DNA from: Halobacillus aidingensis
GTDB lineage: Bacteria > Bacillota > Bacilli > Bacillales > Halobacillaceae
Assembly (NCBI RefSeq): GCF_900104185.1
Contig: NZ_FNIZ01000010.1
Coordinates: 1-64,000 of the forward strand
Length of the DNA: 64,000 nucleotides
Direction: 5' to 3'
Below the pieces are notes generated by a model. That model did not search any database. It saw only the letters and a program-made list of their open reading frames with translations, and was not told the origin of the DNA. A program made the translations under genes and the position numbers. Shown piece after piece: positions 47,628 to 55,841 of the stretch (its first letter is position 1; every line of letters starts with the position of its first letter).

Positions 47628-48684
47628 CTACATCATCTTCCCTCCAAGGCTGCTGATATCCTTGGCCCATCTGCTGGGGATCCCACTGTCCCATTTGTTG
47701 TGGGTTCGGTTGACCCCAACCTTGCTGTGGCTGACCCCACCCCATGTGGGGAGGCTGCTGTTGTCCATAACCCATCGGATGCTGCATGCCCCCATAAGGT
47801 GCTTGCTCCCATGGTTGCTGAGCACCATAAGGAGGCTGCCCCCATGGTCCCATCATCGGTCCATATGGTTGCGGTCCCTGTCCTCCTCCGCATCCACAGT
47901 CCCCACCTGCTTGCACGCCTTGGACCATATCATCGCTTGATTCGTCCCCCATCATGGGCTGTTGCATCGGCATAGGCTGGTGGTGCATAGGCATGTGCAT
48001 CGGCATCATAACAGGATAAGGTGGGCAGCAATAAAAGTCTGTATGAACCAACTGTGGTTGCATTGGTTGCTGCATCGCCTGCGGTTGCATTGGCTGTTGC
48101 ATGGGTTGCTGCATGGGCTGCATGGGTTGATAATAAGATTGCTCGGGCATAGAAGTTTGTTCCGGAGATTTCATCCCCTTCACTTCTTCCATCTTTTCAC
48201 CTTTTACATCTTCTTTTAGAGCCTCTTTAGGCGATTCTTCTTTAGGCTGTGGCATCGGCATTTGCGGAAGGTGGAAAGTTGTATAATAATTTTGCATCTG
48301 CTGATCAATACTCGGCATGGTAATCGGCATATTCATGTTGATAGGCTGCATCGGCTTCATCGGTTTTTCCATCACACCTTTAGGTGCAGGCTTCTTCTCA
48401 TCTTCTTTAATCTTCGGAATTGGCTTTGGTGTTGTATCTTTATATGGTGGTTGAGAAGGCATTTCCTTCTTAGGTGCTGGTGCTTGTTGTTTAGGGGCCT
48501 CTTTCTTAGGAGCCTCTTTTTTCACTTGCTTTGTACCTTGAGGGACTTTGATTTTCATACCCGGCATAATCATATCAGGATTGGAAAGCTGGGTATTCAT
48601 GGATTTCAACTGTTCAAAGTCGACCCCATATTTCTTGGCAATGTTCCAGAGTGTATCTCCTTTTTGTACAATGTGAATTCTCAC
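47617..48684 (-). CDS. safA: SafA-like spore coat morphogenetic LysM protein
   Basis: A single LysM domain at residues 1-50 (HIVQKGDTLWNIAKKYGV to PGMKIKVPQG) targets peptidoglycan at the cortex-coat boundary. It is followed by Lys/Pro/Glu-rich linkers and a long low-complexity region of QPMQQPMQ-type repeats, a CGCGGG cluster, and a Gly/Trp/Gln-rich tail (PPYGAQQPWEQAPYGG and GWGQPQQGWGQP repeats). B. subtilis SafA organises inner coat proteins and is cross-linked by transglutaminase. The start is GTG, 8 bases after GGAAGGGAG, and the N-terminus VRIHIVQKGD aligns with SafA. No internal start for a SafA-C30 form can be assigned with confidence. Confidence 0.9.
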   Translation of the reverse strand: MRIHIVQKGDTLWNIAKKYGVDFEQLKSMNTQLSNPDMIMPGMKIKVPQGTKQVKKEAPKKEAPKQQAPAPKKEMPSQPPYKDTTPKPIPKIKEDEKKPAPKGVMEKPMKPMQPINMNMPITMPSIDQQMQNYYTTFHLPQMPMPQPKEESPKEALKEDVKGEKMEEVKGMKSPEQTSMPEQSYYQPMQPMQQPMQQPMQPQAMQQPMQPQLVHTDFYCCPPYPVMMPMHMPMHHQPMPMQQPMMGDESSDDMVQGVQAGGDCGCGGGQGPQPYGPMMGPWGQPPYGAQQPWEQAPYGGMQHPMGYGQQQPPHMGWGQPQQGWGQPNPQQMGQWDPQQMGQGYQQPWREDDVDES

Positions 48685-48800
48685 ATCTGCAACTCCCTTC
48701 CTGTAATTCTGTAAAAACAATAAGGCAATAATAGCTTCATAACACTCTATGCAACACAAGCCAAAACATTGATGAAAAAGCCTATAATAATTTGATGAAA

Positions 48801-48848
48801 AATATAAACAAACCCCAGAATCCCTATTAACAAAGGGATTCTGGGGTT
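48801..48848 (-). terminator. Terminator of the spo0B-obg-pheB-pheA unit
   Basis: The arms CCCCAGAATCCCT/AGGGATTCTGGGG form a perfect 13-bp stem, followed on the minus strand by TTTGTTTATATTTTT, just after the pheA stop. Confidence 0.92.
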
Positions 48849-48861
48849 ATGAGGATCAAGC

Positions 48862-49728
48862 TTATTTCACAGGGCTCGGGACATCAACCTGGTAACTCGG
48901 ATACGTTCCGAGCACCTTCAACTGACAGCCCAACGCTTCAAGTTCTGCCTGCACGCCAGGAAAAAGCACGTGATCATATGGTTGATCGACATCTATCAAG
49001 AAAAAGTAGTTACCAAGACCAGTCTTCAGTGGCCTTGATTCAATTTTCGATAAGTTCATTTTTCTCCATGCAAAGGCTGCGAGCACTTGATGCAAGGCTC
49101 CGACATAATCCTTTGGCAATGTAACCATGACCGTCGTTTTGTGCTTCGTTACAGGATGATCTTTCACTTTCAAAGTGGTCGGGACCTTCTGGACGACCGC
49201 AAACCGGGTATGATTATTATCATAATCATGGATATCCGTATCCATAAATCTTAGCCCATTTTGCTCTGCCGCTAAATGATTGGCAATCGCAGCGACACCT
49301 GGACCTTCACTTGCTACAACTTCAGCCGCTTTCCCTGTCGAAGCTGTGTTTTCAACTTCAGCATTTGGATACTGGGTGTGCAAATACTGGTGACACTGAG
49401 CAATGGCATGGCTGTGAGAATAAACTTTTTTAATTTCCCCTTCATGATCCGGATGGACGAGGAGGTGTTGTTTGATTGGGACCGTAAGCTCTGCAATAAT
49501 CGATTGGTTAACGTGATGGACGAGATAATCGACCGTCAAGTGCACAGAACCTTCGATCGCATTTTCAATCGGGACAACGGCCGTACTGATTTCCCCTGCC
49601 TCCACGGCATCCAGACAGGCAGGAATATTCTCGTATCCGACGAACTCTCCACCTTCAAACAAAGCATCCACTGCCATTTTTGTAAATGTACCCTTTGGTC
49701 CTAAATATCCAATCCGTTGTTCCGTCAT
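48862..49728 (-). CDS. pheA: Prephenate dehydratase
   Basis: This 288-residue monofunctional enzyme converts prephenate to phenylpyruvate. The N-terminal periplasmic-binding-like domain starts IGYLGPKGTFTKMAVD and contains VVPIENAIEGSVHLTVDYL. The conserved TRFAVV motif (HTRFAVVQK) follows, and the ACT domain at about 200-280 has KIESRPLKTGLGNYFFLID, the phenylalanine-binding ESRP and GxGNYxF elements. It follows pheB after 14 bp. Confidence 0.97.
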   Translation of the reverse strand: MTEQRIGYLGPKGTFTKMAVDALFEGGEFVGYENIPACLDAVEAGEISTAVVPIENAIEGSVHLTVDYLVHHVNQSIIAELTVPIKQHLLVHPDHEGEIKKVYSHSHAIAQCHQYLHTQYPNAEVENTASTGKAAEVVASEGPGVAAIANHLAAEQNGLRFMDTDIHDYDNNHTRFAVVQKVPTTLKVKDHPVTKHKTTVMVTLPKDYVGALHQVLAAFAWRKMNLSKIESRPLKTGLGNYFFLIDVDQPYDHVLFPGVQAELEALGCQLKVLGTYPSYQVDVPSPVK

Positions 49729-49742
49729 GATTTCCCCTCCAA

Positions 49743-50192
49743 TTAAGCTCCCGTACTTAAGATCTCTACACGATCTACAAAATCTAACTTGTGCAGTTGC
49801 TGCAACAATTTTTCTATGCTGTCTTCCATTCCGGAAGTATTCAAAGAGAGCGTCACATTCGCTTTACCCTGAAGAGGAATTGTCTGATGAATGGTCAAAA
49901 CATTACAACCCGATTGAGCAACCGTCATTAACAAATTCGACAACGTTCCTTTTCGGTCTTCAAGGTGGAAGAACAATGTAATCATTTGCTCTTTGACCAT
50001 TGCCTGAAAAGGAAAAACAGCATCTCTATATTTATAAAAAGCACTACGGGATAAGCCCACTTGCTGCACAGCCTCAAAAATGGACTCCACTTTCCCCCGC
50101 TCCAATAATTCTTTCGCCTCGATGGTCTTCATCATAGCTTCAGGAAGAATGTCGCTACGGACTAAATAAAATTTTTCATTATAATCCGCCAT
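49743..50192 (-). CDS. pheB: ACT domain protein PheB (UPF0735)
   Basis: This 149-residue protein has an N-terminal helix-turn-helix-like segment ([18 protein letters not shown]) and a C-terminal ACT domain ([18 protein letters not shown]). B. subtilis PheB is sometimes called a chorismate mutase, but the catalytic function is not proven. An amino-acid-sensing regulator is an equal possibility. It lies between obg and pheA with short gaps, as in B. subtilis. Confidence 0.92.
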   Translation of the reverse strand: MADYNEKFYLVRSDILPEAMMKTIEAKELLERGKVESIFEAVQQVGLSRSAFYKYRDAVFPFQAMVKEQMITLFFHLEDRKGTLSNLLMTVAQSGCNVLTIHQTIPLQGKANVTLSLNTSGMEDSIEKLLQQLHKLDFVDRVEILSTGA

Positions 50193-50206
50193 GAAAAAAC
50201 TCCCCT

Positions 50207-51490
50207 TTAATCGACAAACTCAAATTCATAATCCATCAATCTCACCGTGTCGCCATCTTTCGCTCCGCGTTTTCTGAGCGCTTCATCCACACCCATACTC
50301 CGCATCTGACGAGCAAAACGGTTGATGGATTGGTCATGGGAGAAGTCCGTTCTTTTGAACAGTGATTCAATCTTCTCCCCATATAAGACGTAGGCACCGT
50401 CGTCATCACGCGTAATCTTAAATGGCGCTTCTTCTTTTTCAAATTTGTAAATGACTCGCTCATCCACTTCTTCGACCTGTTCTTCCTGTTTCGGAATTTG
50501 ATCCAATTTATCTGCTACGGCATACAACAATTCATCCAGCCCGTCCCGTGTTACTGTAGAGATTGAATAGATTGGAATGTCCTCATTGGCAAGCTGCTCC
50601 TTGAACCGTTCTAAATTTTCTTTTGAATCAGGAATATCCATTTTATTCGCTACAATGATTTGAGGACGATTTTCTAACCGTTGATCATACGATGATAATT
50701 CATTATTAATCGTTACATAATCCTCATATGGATCGCGGCCTTCCATTCCAGACATATCAATGACATGAAGCAGCAAACGCGTCCGCTCGACATGTCGTAG
50801 GAATTGATGTCCGAGACCGACTCCTTCATGTGCTCCTTCGATAAGCCCGGGAAGGTCGGCCATTACGAAACTACGATGGTCCTGACTTTCTACCACTCCA
50901 AGGTTTGGAGAAAGAGTGGTGAAGTGATAATCCGCAATCTTCGGCTTTGCAGCGGTTACGACCGATAAGAATGTCGATTTACCGACACTTGGAAAACCGA
51001 CTAATCCGACATCTGCCAACAGTTTTAACTCGACCACAACGTCAAGTTCTTCCCCTGGTTCCCCATTTTCAGCAATTTCAGGAGCGGGATTCCTAGCCGT
51101 AGCAAAACGAGCATTCCCACGTCCTCCACGACCACCTTTAGCAATGACCGCTCTTTGTTTATGGTCCGTCAAATCAGCGATAACTTTATCTGTTCCCGCT
51201 TCTTTCACTGTCGTCCCAGGAGGAACACTGATAACCAGTGGATCAGCGTTCTTCCCATGCTGCTTCTGGTTCATCCCATTTTCACCTTTAGCCGCTTTAA
51301 AGTGGTGTTGATACCTGAAGTCCATCAATGTGTTGAGACCTTCATCGACTTCGAAAATGACATCTCCGCCATTTCCGCCATCACCACCAGCAGGTCCACC
51401 TCTTGGTACAAATTTTTCACGACGGTAAGCCACAAGGCCATTCCCACCGTCTCCACCTTTTACAAATACTTTCACCTGATCGACAAACAT
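50207..51490 (-). CDS. obgE: Obg-family GTPase
   Basis: This 427-residue ribosome-associated GTPase takes part in 50S assembly and in stress and sporulation signalling. The glycine-rich Obg fold (about 1-158, with [13 protein letters not shown] and [11 protein letters not shown]) is followed by the G domain: G1 [13 protein letters not shown]3 [10 protein letters not shown]4 NKMD. The C-terminal OCT domain begins near residue 345. It follows spo0B after 14 bp; in B. subtilis the two are also an operon and Obg influences the phosphorelay. Confidence 0.97.
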   Translation of the reverse strand: MFVDQVKVFVKGGDGGNGLVAYRREKFVPRGGPAGGDGGNGGDVIFEVDEGLNTLMDFRYQHHFKAAKGENGMNQKQHGKNADPLVISVPPGTTVKEAGTDKVIADLTDHKQRAVIAKGGRGGRGNARFATARNPAPEIAENGEPGEELDVVVELKLLADVGLVGFPSVGKSTFLSVVTAAKPKIADYHFTTLSPNLGVVESQDHRSFVMADLPGLIEGAHEGVGLGHQFLRHVERTRLLLHVIDMSGMEGRDPYEDYVTINNELSSYDQRLENRPQIIVANKMDIPDSKENLERFKEQLANEDIPIYSISTVTRDGLDELLYAVADKLDQIPKQEEQVEEVDERVIYKFEKEEAPFKITRDDDGAYVLYGEKIESLFKRTDFSHDQSINRFARQMRSMGVDEALRKRGAKDGDTVRLMDYEFEFVD

Positions 51491-51504
51491 GTCTATTCAC
51501 CTCT

Positions 51505-52020
51505 TCATTCTATTGTCATTTCAATAGAAAGTTCTTTACTGTCAAAAATCGTTGAAATAAATCCTTCTTCACTGAGCCGCTCTTTCAAACGTTCCGGCTC
51601 ATGAAATAGACCTTCCCATTCCCAGCTCAACCCAAGCGTATCCTGACCACCTACATAGATGGTACATGTACCTTCATAAAGTTCTTCATTTCCAATATGT
51701 CCATCCATGATTTCAATCATCCGTTTACCATAAGCCAACAATGTATGATCATGACGGGATAAATCAACTTCTCCCCTTATGAAATACCGCAGTCGGTAGG
51801 TCTTATGTACCCAATTAAAAGATAGCAGCCATAAAGGAAATTGGAGAGCATCACTGTTCAATAATTTCCGTTCTTCTTCTGCCTCTTCTTTTATTTCTTC
51901 CATTTGTGACAGCAAGCGATCCTGCTTTCCAAGGGTAGCGTATCCTTGAAGCAATTGAATTTGATTCATCCAGTCATGACGCTTATGCCTGAGCAGCGCA
52001 ATGATTTCTTTTTCTTCCAT
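51505..52020 (-). CDS. spo0B: Sporulation phosphotransferase Spo0B
   Basis: This 171-residue protein passes phosphate between Spo0F and Spo0A. The N-terminal hairpin helix carries the phosphorylated His in LLRHKRHDWMNQIQLLQGY (His of RHDWMN, near residue 15). The C-terminal half is the degenerate kinase-like domain. The start is ATG MEEKEIIALL, 8 bases after GGGAG. The much longer frame upstream runs through a dispersed repeat and is not coding. It begins the spo0B-obg-pheB-pheA unit. Confidence 0.93.
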   Translation of the reverse strand: MEEKEIIALLRHKRHDWMNQIQLLQGYATLGKQDRLLSQMEEIKEEAEEERKLLNSDALQFPLWLLSFNWVHKTYRLRYFIRGEVDLSRHDHTLLAYGKRMIEIMDGHIGNEELYEGTCTIYVGGQDTLGLSWEWEGLFHEPERLKERLSEEGFISTIFDSKELSIEMTIE

Positions 52021-52102
52021 CCTTTCAGCTCCCTCGTTCAACCCATAATAATAAAAAGTATAGCAAAGATTCAAGGAAACAAAAAATTTAAAACATAAGA
52101 CA

Positions 52103-52274
52103 AGTTTCGAGGATTTTGCATGATGAGATGGTGGCTGGGAAACGACTCGCTTTCCTGCGGGGATGACGGCAAGCCTCCTCAGGCTTACGCCTTGCGGGGT
52201 CTCGCCAGCCAATCCATTCCCGCGGGAGTCTCGCCGTTTCCCAACCACCATACGAAAGAAAGATACTCGAAACT
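52103..52274. repeat. Solo unit of the dispersed repeat family
   Basis: This 172-bp element is bounded by AGTTTCGAG (52103-52111) and CTCGAAACT (52266-52274), the same termini as the composite elements. Inside are inverted arms GGTGGCTGGGAAACG / CGTTTCCCAACCACC, with the blocks CTTTCCTGCGGGG, GGGGTCTCGCCAG and CCCGCGGGAGTCTCG in the order and orientation of the left unit of the composites. It lies between spo0B and rpmA. The remaining gap (52275-52407) shows nothing I can identify. Confidence 0.8.
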
Positions 52275-52407
52275 GCCTTTATAAGTTTTTTCACTCCTAT
52301 TAGGAACAGTTACTCTCATACAAAACGATTCGGACGAGCTGCTTAGACGCGCTCAGAAAAGCGACTCATTATCCTCAACTCTTTGCTCCGAACTAAATAA
52401 AGGATAT

Positions 52408-52450
52408 AAAAAAGCCGCGCTTATGCGACTAGCAAAGCGCGGCTTTTTTG
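52408..52450 (-). terminator. Terminator of the rplU-prp-rpmA operon
   Basis: The arms AAAAAGCCGCGCTT/AAGCGCGGCTTTTT with a 12-base loop have T-runs on both sides and lie shortly after the rpmA stop. Confidence 0.93.
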
Positions 52451-52466
52451 CTGATGGACTATTCGC

Positions 52467-52757
52467 TTACGCTTCCTGTGCTACAGGATAAACGCTGACT
52501 TTTTTACGGTTACGTCCGTAACGTTCGAATTTAACAACACCGTCCACTTTCGCGAACAATGTGTCGTCTCCACCACGGCCAACGTTCGCACCAGGGTACA
52601 CCTTTGTACCGCGTTGACGGTAAAGGATGGAACCAGCAGTTGCTTGTTGTCCGTCTGCACGTTTAGCTCCAAGACGTTTGGACTCAGAGTCACGACCGTT
52701 TTTTGTACTACCTACACCCTTCTTCTGGGCGAAAAACTGCAAATCAAGACGTAGCAT
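52467..52757 (-). CDS. rpmA: Ribosomal protein L27 with cleavable N-terminus
   Basis: This 96-residue protein of the large subunit lies near the peptidyl-transferase centre. The first residues [17 protein letters not shown] carry the Firmicute-specific extension with the LQFFA cleavage site that is removed by the protease Prp, encoded directly upstream. The remaining [12 protein letters not shown] and [15 protein letters not shown] blocks are typical of L27. It is the last gene of rplU-prp-rpmA. Confidence 0.98.
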   Translation of the reverse strand: MLRLDLQFFAQKKGVGSTKNGRDSESKRLGAKRADGQQATAGSILYRQRGTKVYPGANVGRGGDDTLFAKVDGVVKFERYGRNRKKVSVYPVAQEA

Positions 52758-52771
52758 GAGTCTTCACCTCC

Positions 52772-53101
52772 TTATCGTTGGGATATTTTCATATATTGAT
52801 CGTATTCTTGTTCAATCGTTTCCAAGGACACCTGCATGCCTTCCAATAAGGTTTGAGCTTTTGCATGAATGAATTCATCCAAATTTTCAGGAAGGGTGAT
52901 TTTCAAATAACCACCTTCACCACCTTGTTCGACATCAGGTTCGAATCCACAAAGACTGATAACAGCATTGACAGCACCGAACGAAACAGCCGATACGGCT
53001 GCGCAGACGAGATCATGACCATAAGGGCCACTCTCCGCATGTCCGGATATTTCAAAACCTGTAATTTCTCCTTGTGAGCGAAACATCGATACTTGTATCA
53101 T
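52772..53101 (-). CDS. prp: Ribosomal-processing cysteine protease Prp (YsxB)
   Basis: This 109-residue protease removes the N-terminal extension of L27. The catalytic dyad is visible: His in the SGHAESG motif (about residue 21) and Cys in DLVCAAVSAVSFG (about residue 33). It lies between rplU and rpmA in the same direction with gaps of 12-14 bp, the conserved arrangement in Bacillota with an extended L27. Confidence 0.95.
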   Translation of the reverse strand: MIQVSMFRSQGEITGFEISGHAESGPYGHDLVCAAVSAVSFGAVNAVISLCGFEPDVEQGGEGGYLKITLPENLDEFIHAKAQTLLEGMQVSLETIEQEYDQYMKISQR

Positions 53102-53113
53102 CCGATACGAACC

Positions 53114-53422
53114 TTACGCGTTGATTTCTTCAACGACAAGTTTCGTGTATGGCTGACGATGACCTTGTTTGCGCTTGTAGTTCTTTTTAGGCTTGTATTT
53201 GAAGACAGTCAATTTCTTCTGAAGGCCTTGTTTTTCAACTTTAGCTGTTACAGAAGCACCATCAACGAATGGAGCACCAACTTTCGTGTTATCTCCACCT
53301 ACGAAAAGAACTTTGTCAAAAGTGATAGACTCACCAGCTTCTACGTCCATTTTTTCAACATAGATCTCCTGGCCTTTTTCTACTTTTACCTGCTTACCAC
53401 CAGTTTCAATAATTGCGTACAT
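53114..53422 (-). CDS. rplU: Ribosomal protein L21
   Basis: This 102-residue L21 has the family start [18 protein letters not shown] and the C-terminal [20 protein letters not shown] precedes the ATG. It is the first gene of the rplU-prp-rpmA operon, and the leader upstream is probably its autoregulatory RNA. Confidence 0.98.
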   Translation of the reverse strand: MYAIIETGGKQVKVEKGQEIYVEKMDVEAGESITFDKVLFVGGDNTKVGAPFVDGASVTAKVEKQGLQKKLTVFKYKPKKNYKRKQGHRQPYTKLVVEEINA

Positions 53423-53434
53423 ACTTGCACCTCC

Positions 53435-53525
53435 TCAATATACTCAGACTCGCCATTCAGGTACCGGAAATCGGTTTTAAAACCTGTTCTGTGCGGTTGT
53501 AGCAACGGAGTGCTACTAGAATAAC
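53435..53525 (-). promoter_or_regulatory. L21 ribosomal protein leader
   Basis: The leader reads on the minus strand through TAGTAGCACTCCGTTGCTAC, then CCGCACAGAACAGG, GTTTTAAAACCG and GGTACCTGAATGGCGAGTC. It can form TAGCA/TGCTA and GGTTTTAAAACC stems. The sequence fits the Bacillota L21 leader as I remember it; binding of L21 would repress the operon. The assignment is from recalled sequence and position. Confidence 0.75.
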
Positions 53526-53531
53526 AAAACA

Positions 53532-53561
53532 ATGTTACCACAGATCAAAACAAGTTGTCAA
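53532..53561 (-). promoter_or_regulatory. Promoter of the rplU operon
   Basis: On the minus strand TTGACA (53556-53561) and TAACAT (53532-53537) are 18 bp apart. The -35 box lies inside the last codons of the upstream ribonuclease gene. Confidence 0.7.
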
Positions 53562-54972
53562 CATGATATCCGCGACGCTGAACAGCTTCCCGGATCATGT
53601 CTAAAGACCCTTCAAGCTCTATTTGATAGCCAGAGATGTCAGCATCCTGCCTAACAAACAGCTCCTGTGGAATTTTACTAGAAATAGGCTCAGAAAGCAA
53701 TCTTTTTTTGCAATCCATAAACGCCGGGTGCACAGCAATAATCAGGGCCTCCGCTTCTCTCCTTTGAAGAAGCTCTCTCTCTAAACGATAAACAGCCGTC
53801 TCATCCGTAAAATTCACTTCCTTAGGGTTGGTTAATAAAGAAGGGAGGCTGGCACTTTCCCTTTTCCTCGTCAGTTCTAAAAGCCCTAACCTAGTCATGC
53901 CGAACACGTTTGTCTTCGTAGGATCCTCTTTCACCAGCTTCCTCATTTCTGAGACGAGCTGCTTCTCTTTGTTCTCATTTTTCATTGAAATGAAATCAAT
54001 TAGAATAATGCCAGATAAATTTCTTAAACGAATCTGCTTTTGAATTTCTTTTGCAGCTAGCATATTGACATCAAGGGCCTGGGAGTTTGAAAAGGACCTC
54101 CCTTTGACTTTATGACTGTTAACATCGATCACTGTCATCGCTTCCGTTTCTTCAATGACTAAGCTCACACCATTATTCATCTCAACAAGAGGCTGGATGA
54201 TTTGTTCCTGAAGACGGGAAAAGGAAACAGGCAGTTTTCCTTCTACATCACTTTCCCAGCGGATGCGTTTTCCTAAAGAAGGAAACTTTTCTTTTAAACG
54301 CCTAGACGTGTTCGCATCATCGATGAGCACTTCTTGAATTGTAGTCGCTGGAAATTTACGAATGAATGCATCTGGAATGCTCGGTTCACTCCATAAGCTG
54401 CAGGGTTGATTGATTCCTTTCTGTTCCATCGTTTTCCATTCATCCCGAAGCCCTCTCAACTCTTCTCTAACGGTGTCGGGAGCGACGTCTCCAGCTGCCG
54501 TCCGTATGATACAGCCTTCAGAACTTTCGAATTCCTTCTCCAACCACGATTCCAGCTCAGCTTTTTTCTCGACCTCCAGCTTTCGCGAAATAGATAGTTT
54601 CCCTTGAGCAAAAGGCTGATAGACCGTATACAACCCAGGTAAATTCACGTTAGCGGTCAATGGAGCACCTTTATTTCCCACAGGTTCCTTAATCGCTTGT
54701 ACAATAACCCTCTGCCCTATATTCAATGCTGTAGATAATTTCCCTTCACACCAGGGGACCATTTCCTTTCGTAGAAAACCTGACCGCTCCTGTCCGATGT
54801 CAATAAAGGCTGCATCCAAACCTTGATCCACCCGCTCTACTTTCCCTAAAAAAATAGAGCCCGTAAGCTTTTCAGCACCGGGCCGGTCGATAACATATTC
54901 ATGGATTTCCCCATTTTCAATGACCACTCCCGATTTTTCAGCTGCCTTTGTATGTAATACTATTTTCCTCAT
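53545..54972 (-). CDS. rng: Ribonuclease E/G family protein
   Basis: The 475 residues follow the RNase E/G layout: an N-terminal S1 domain (about 35-120, GSIFLGKVERVDQGLDAAFIDIG split at the middle), a 5'-sensor region, and the DNase I-like catalytic part. The metal-binding aspartates are in MTVIDVNSHKVKG and GIILIDFISMKN, and the LGLLELTRKRES motif follows. The CPxCxG zinc-link that normally comes directly after this motif is not present: the sequence continues ASLPSLLTNPKEV. The start is ATG MRKIVLHT, 5 bases after GAGGG. It lies between spoIVFB and rplU. B. subtilis itself lacks this gene. Confidence 0.88.
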   Translation of the reverse strand: MRKIVLHTKAAEKSGVVIENGEIHEYVIDRPGAEKLTGSIFLGKVERVDQGLDAAFIDIGQERSGFLRKEMVPWCEGKLSTALNIGQRVIVQAIKEPVGNKGAPLTANVNLPGLYTVYQPFAQGKLSISRKLEVEKKAELESWLEKEFESSEGCIIRTAAGDVAPDTVREELRGLRDEWKTMEQKGINQPCSLWSEPSIPDAFIRKFPATTIQEVLIDDANTSRRLKEKFPSLGKRIRWESDVEGKLPVSFSRLQEQIIQPLVEMNNGVSLVIEETEAMTVIDVNSHKVKGRSFSNSQALDVNMLAAKEIQKQIRLRNLSGIILIDFISMKNENKEKQLVSEMRKLVKEDPTKTNVFGMTRLGLLELTRKRESASLPSLLTNPKEVNFTDETAVYRLERELLQRREAEALIIAVHPAFMDCKKRLLSEPISSKIPQELFVRQDADISGYQIELEGSLDMIREAVQRRGYHVDNLF

Positions 54973-54983
54973 GTCATCCCTCA

Positions 54984-55841
54984 TTATATAGCGGTTTCAG
55001 CAATGTCCCGTACTTTTAAATGAGGCTTCTTTTGTTCAAAAAAAGCCCGGAGACACTCTTGTTCATCTACTATATAGAAAGGATTCGTATGTTTCAATAC
55101 ATACTTGTGGCGCCGATTGGAATGGATATTCTTCAGCACATCACGGACGAGCGTTTCCTTATGAACGTTTACATACTTGGTTTTCAATGTTTCCCTGTCT
55201 TGATACGTGCAATAAAGTAGATAACGCATCATTGTGTAAGACTTCCGTTTCCATTCGAGGAAGTTTTCAATGATTAAAAAGGCGGTCAAAAGGATGGCAG
55301 CTAACGTCCAGCGCCCTTCCGTGAACATCCAGCATCCAGCGATTGCCATGAATAGGAGCGATAGACTAAGAGCTACAGCCAAACTCACCCTGAATGCAAA
55401 GAAGCGATTCAATAAATAAAAGAGCAATTTACCCCCATCTAACGGCCAAATCGGGAGCATATTAAACAGAAAAATAACCCCATTATAAAAGAAGGCGGCA
55501 TCTAATAAAGGGTTAACGCCTATTATGGATTGAATAGTCATGAGTAGGACAAAGATCCACAGATGCTGAAAAGGACCAGCCATGACCACCATCATCTGCT
55601 CTCGGAAGGGCCTTGTGTTGTGTTCTTCGCTCACGACAGCCCCGCCGAACAGCCAGATTTCCATTTTTTCCACACGCCATTCAAACCGTTTGGCCATAAG
55701 GAAATGGCCCAGTTCATGAACAAACACAATAGAAAACAATACGATAAATTCATAGATCGCCCCAGTTAACAGTGCAGAAAGAGCGAGCAAAAAGAAGAGG
55801 GGATGAATATGGATATAGTCGTGAAATTTAAGGACCTTCAT
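54984..55841 (-). CDS. spoIVFB: Stage IV sporulation intramembrane metalloprotease SpoIVFB
   Basis: This site-2-protease-type enzyme cleaves pro-sigma-K in the outer forespore membrane. The zinc motif HELGHFLMA (about residue 42) lies in a membrane helix, the third ligand in LPIWPLDGGKLLFYLL (about 135). About six helices are followed by a C-terminal cytoplasmic CBS-like domain (YVLKHTNPFYIVDEQ). The 285 residues match the Bacillus length. The start overlaps spoIVFA by 14 bp. SpoIVFA and BofC hold it inactive until SpoIVB signals; BofC is encoded at 42989-43558. Confidence 0.95.
   Translation of the reverse strand: MKVLKFHDYIHIHPLFFLLALSALLTGAIYEFIVLFSIVFVHELGHFLMAKRFEWRVEKMEIWLFGGAVVSEEHNTRPFREQMMVVMAGPFQHLWIFVLLMTIQSIIGVNPLLDAAFFYNGVIFLFNMLPIWPLDGGKLLFYLLNRFFAFRVSLAVALSLSLLFMAIAGCWMFTEGRWTLAAILLTAFLIIENFLEWKRKSYTMMRYLLYCTYQDRETLKTKYVNVHKETLVRDVLKNIHSNRRHKYVLKHTNPFYIVDEQECLRAFFEQKKPHLKVRDIAETAI

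Noticed and set aside
48060-48140. Direct repeats that could be taken for a CRISPR or tandem repeat array
   Set aside because: They are the QPMQ codon repeats inside safA; spacing is in codon steps and no unique spacers exist.
52021-52294. Long N-terminal extension of spo0B and a small frame (52088-52294) in the same region
   Set aside because: Both run through the solo repeat. The Spo0B family start and its ribosome-binding site lie at 52020.
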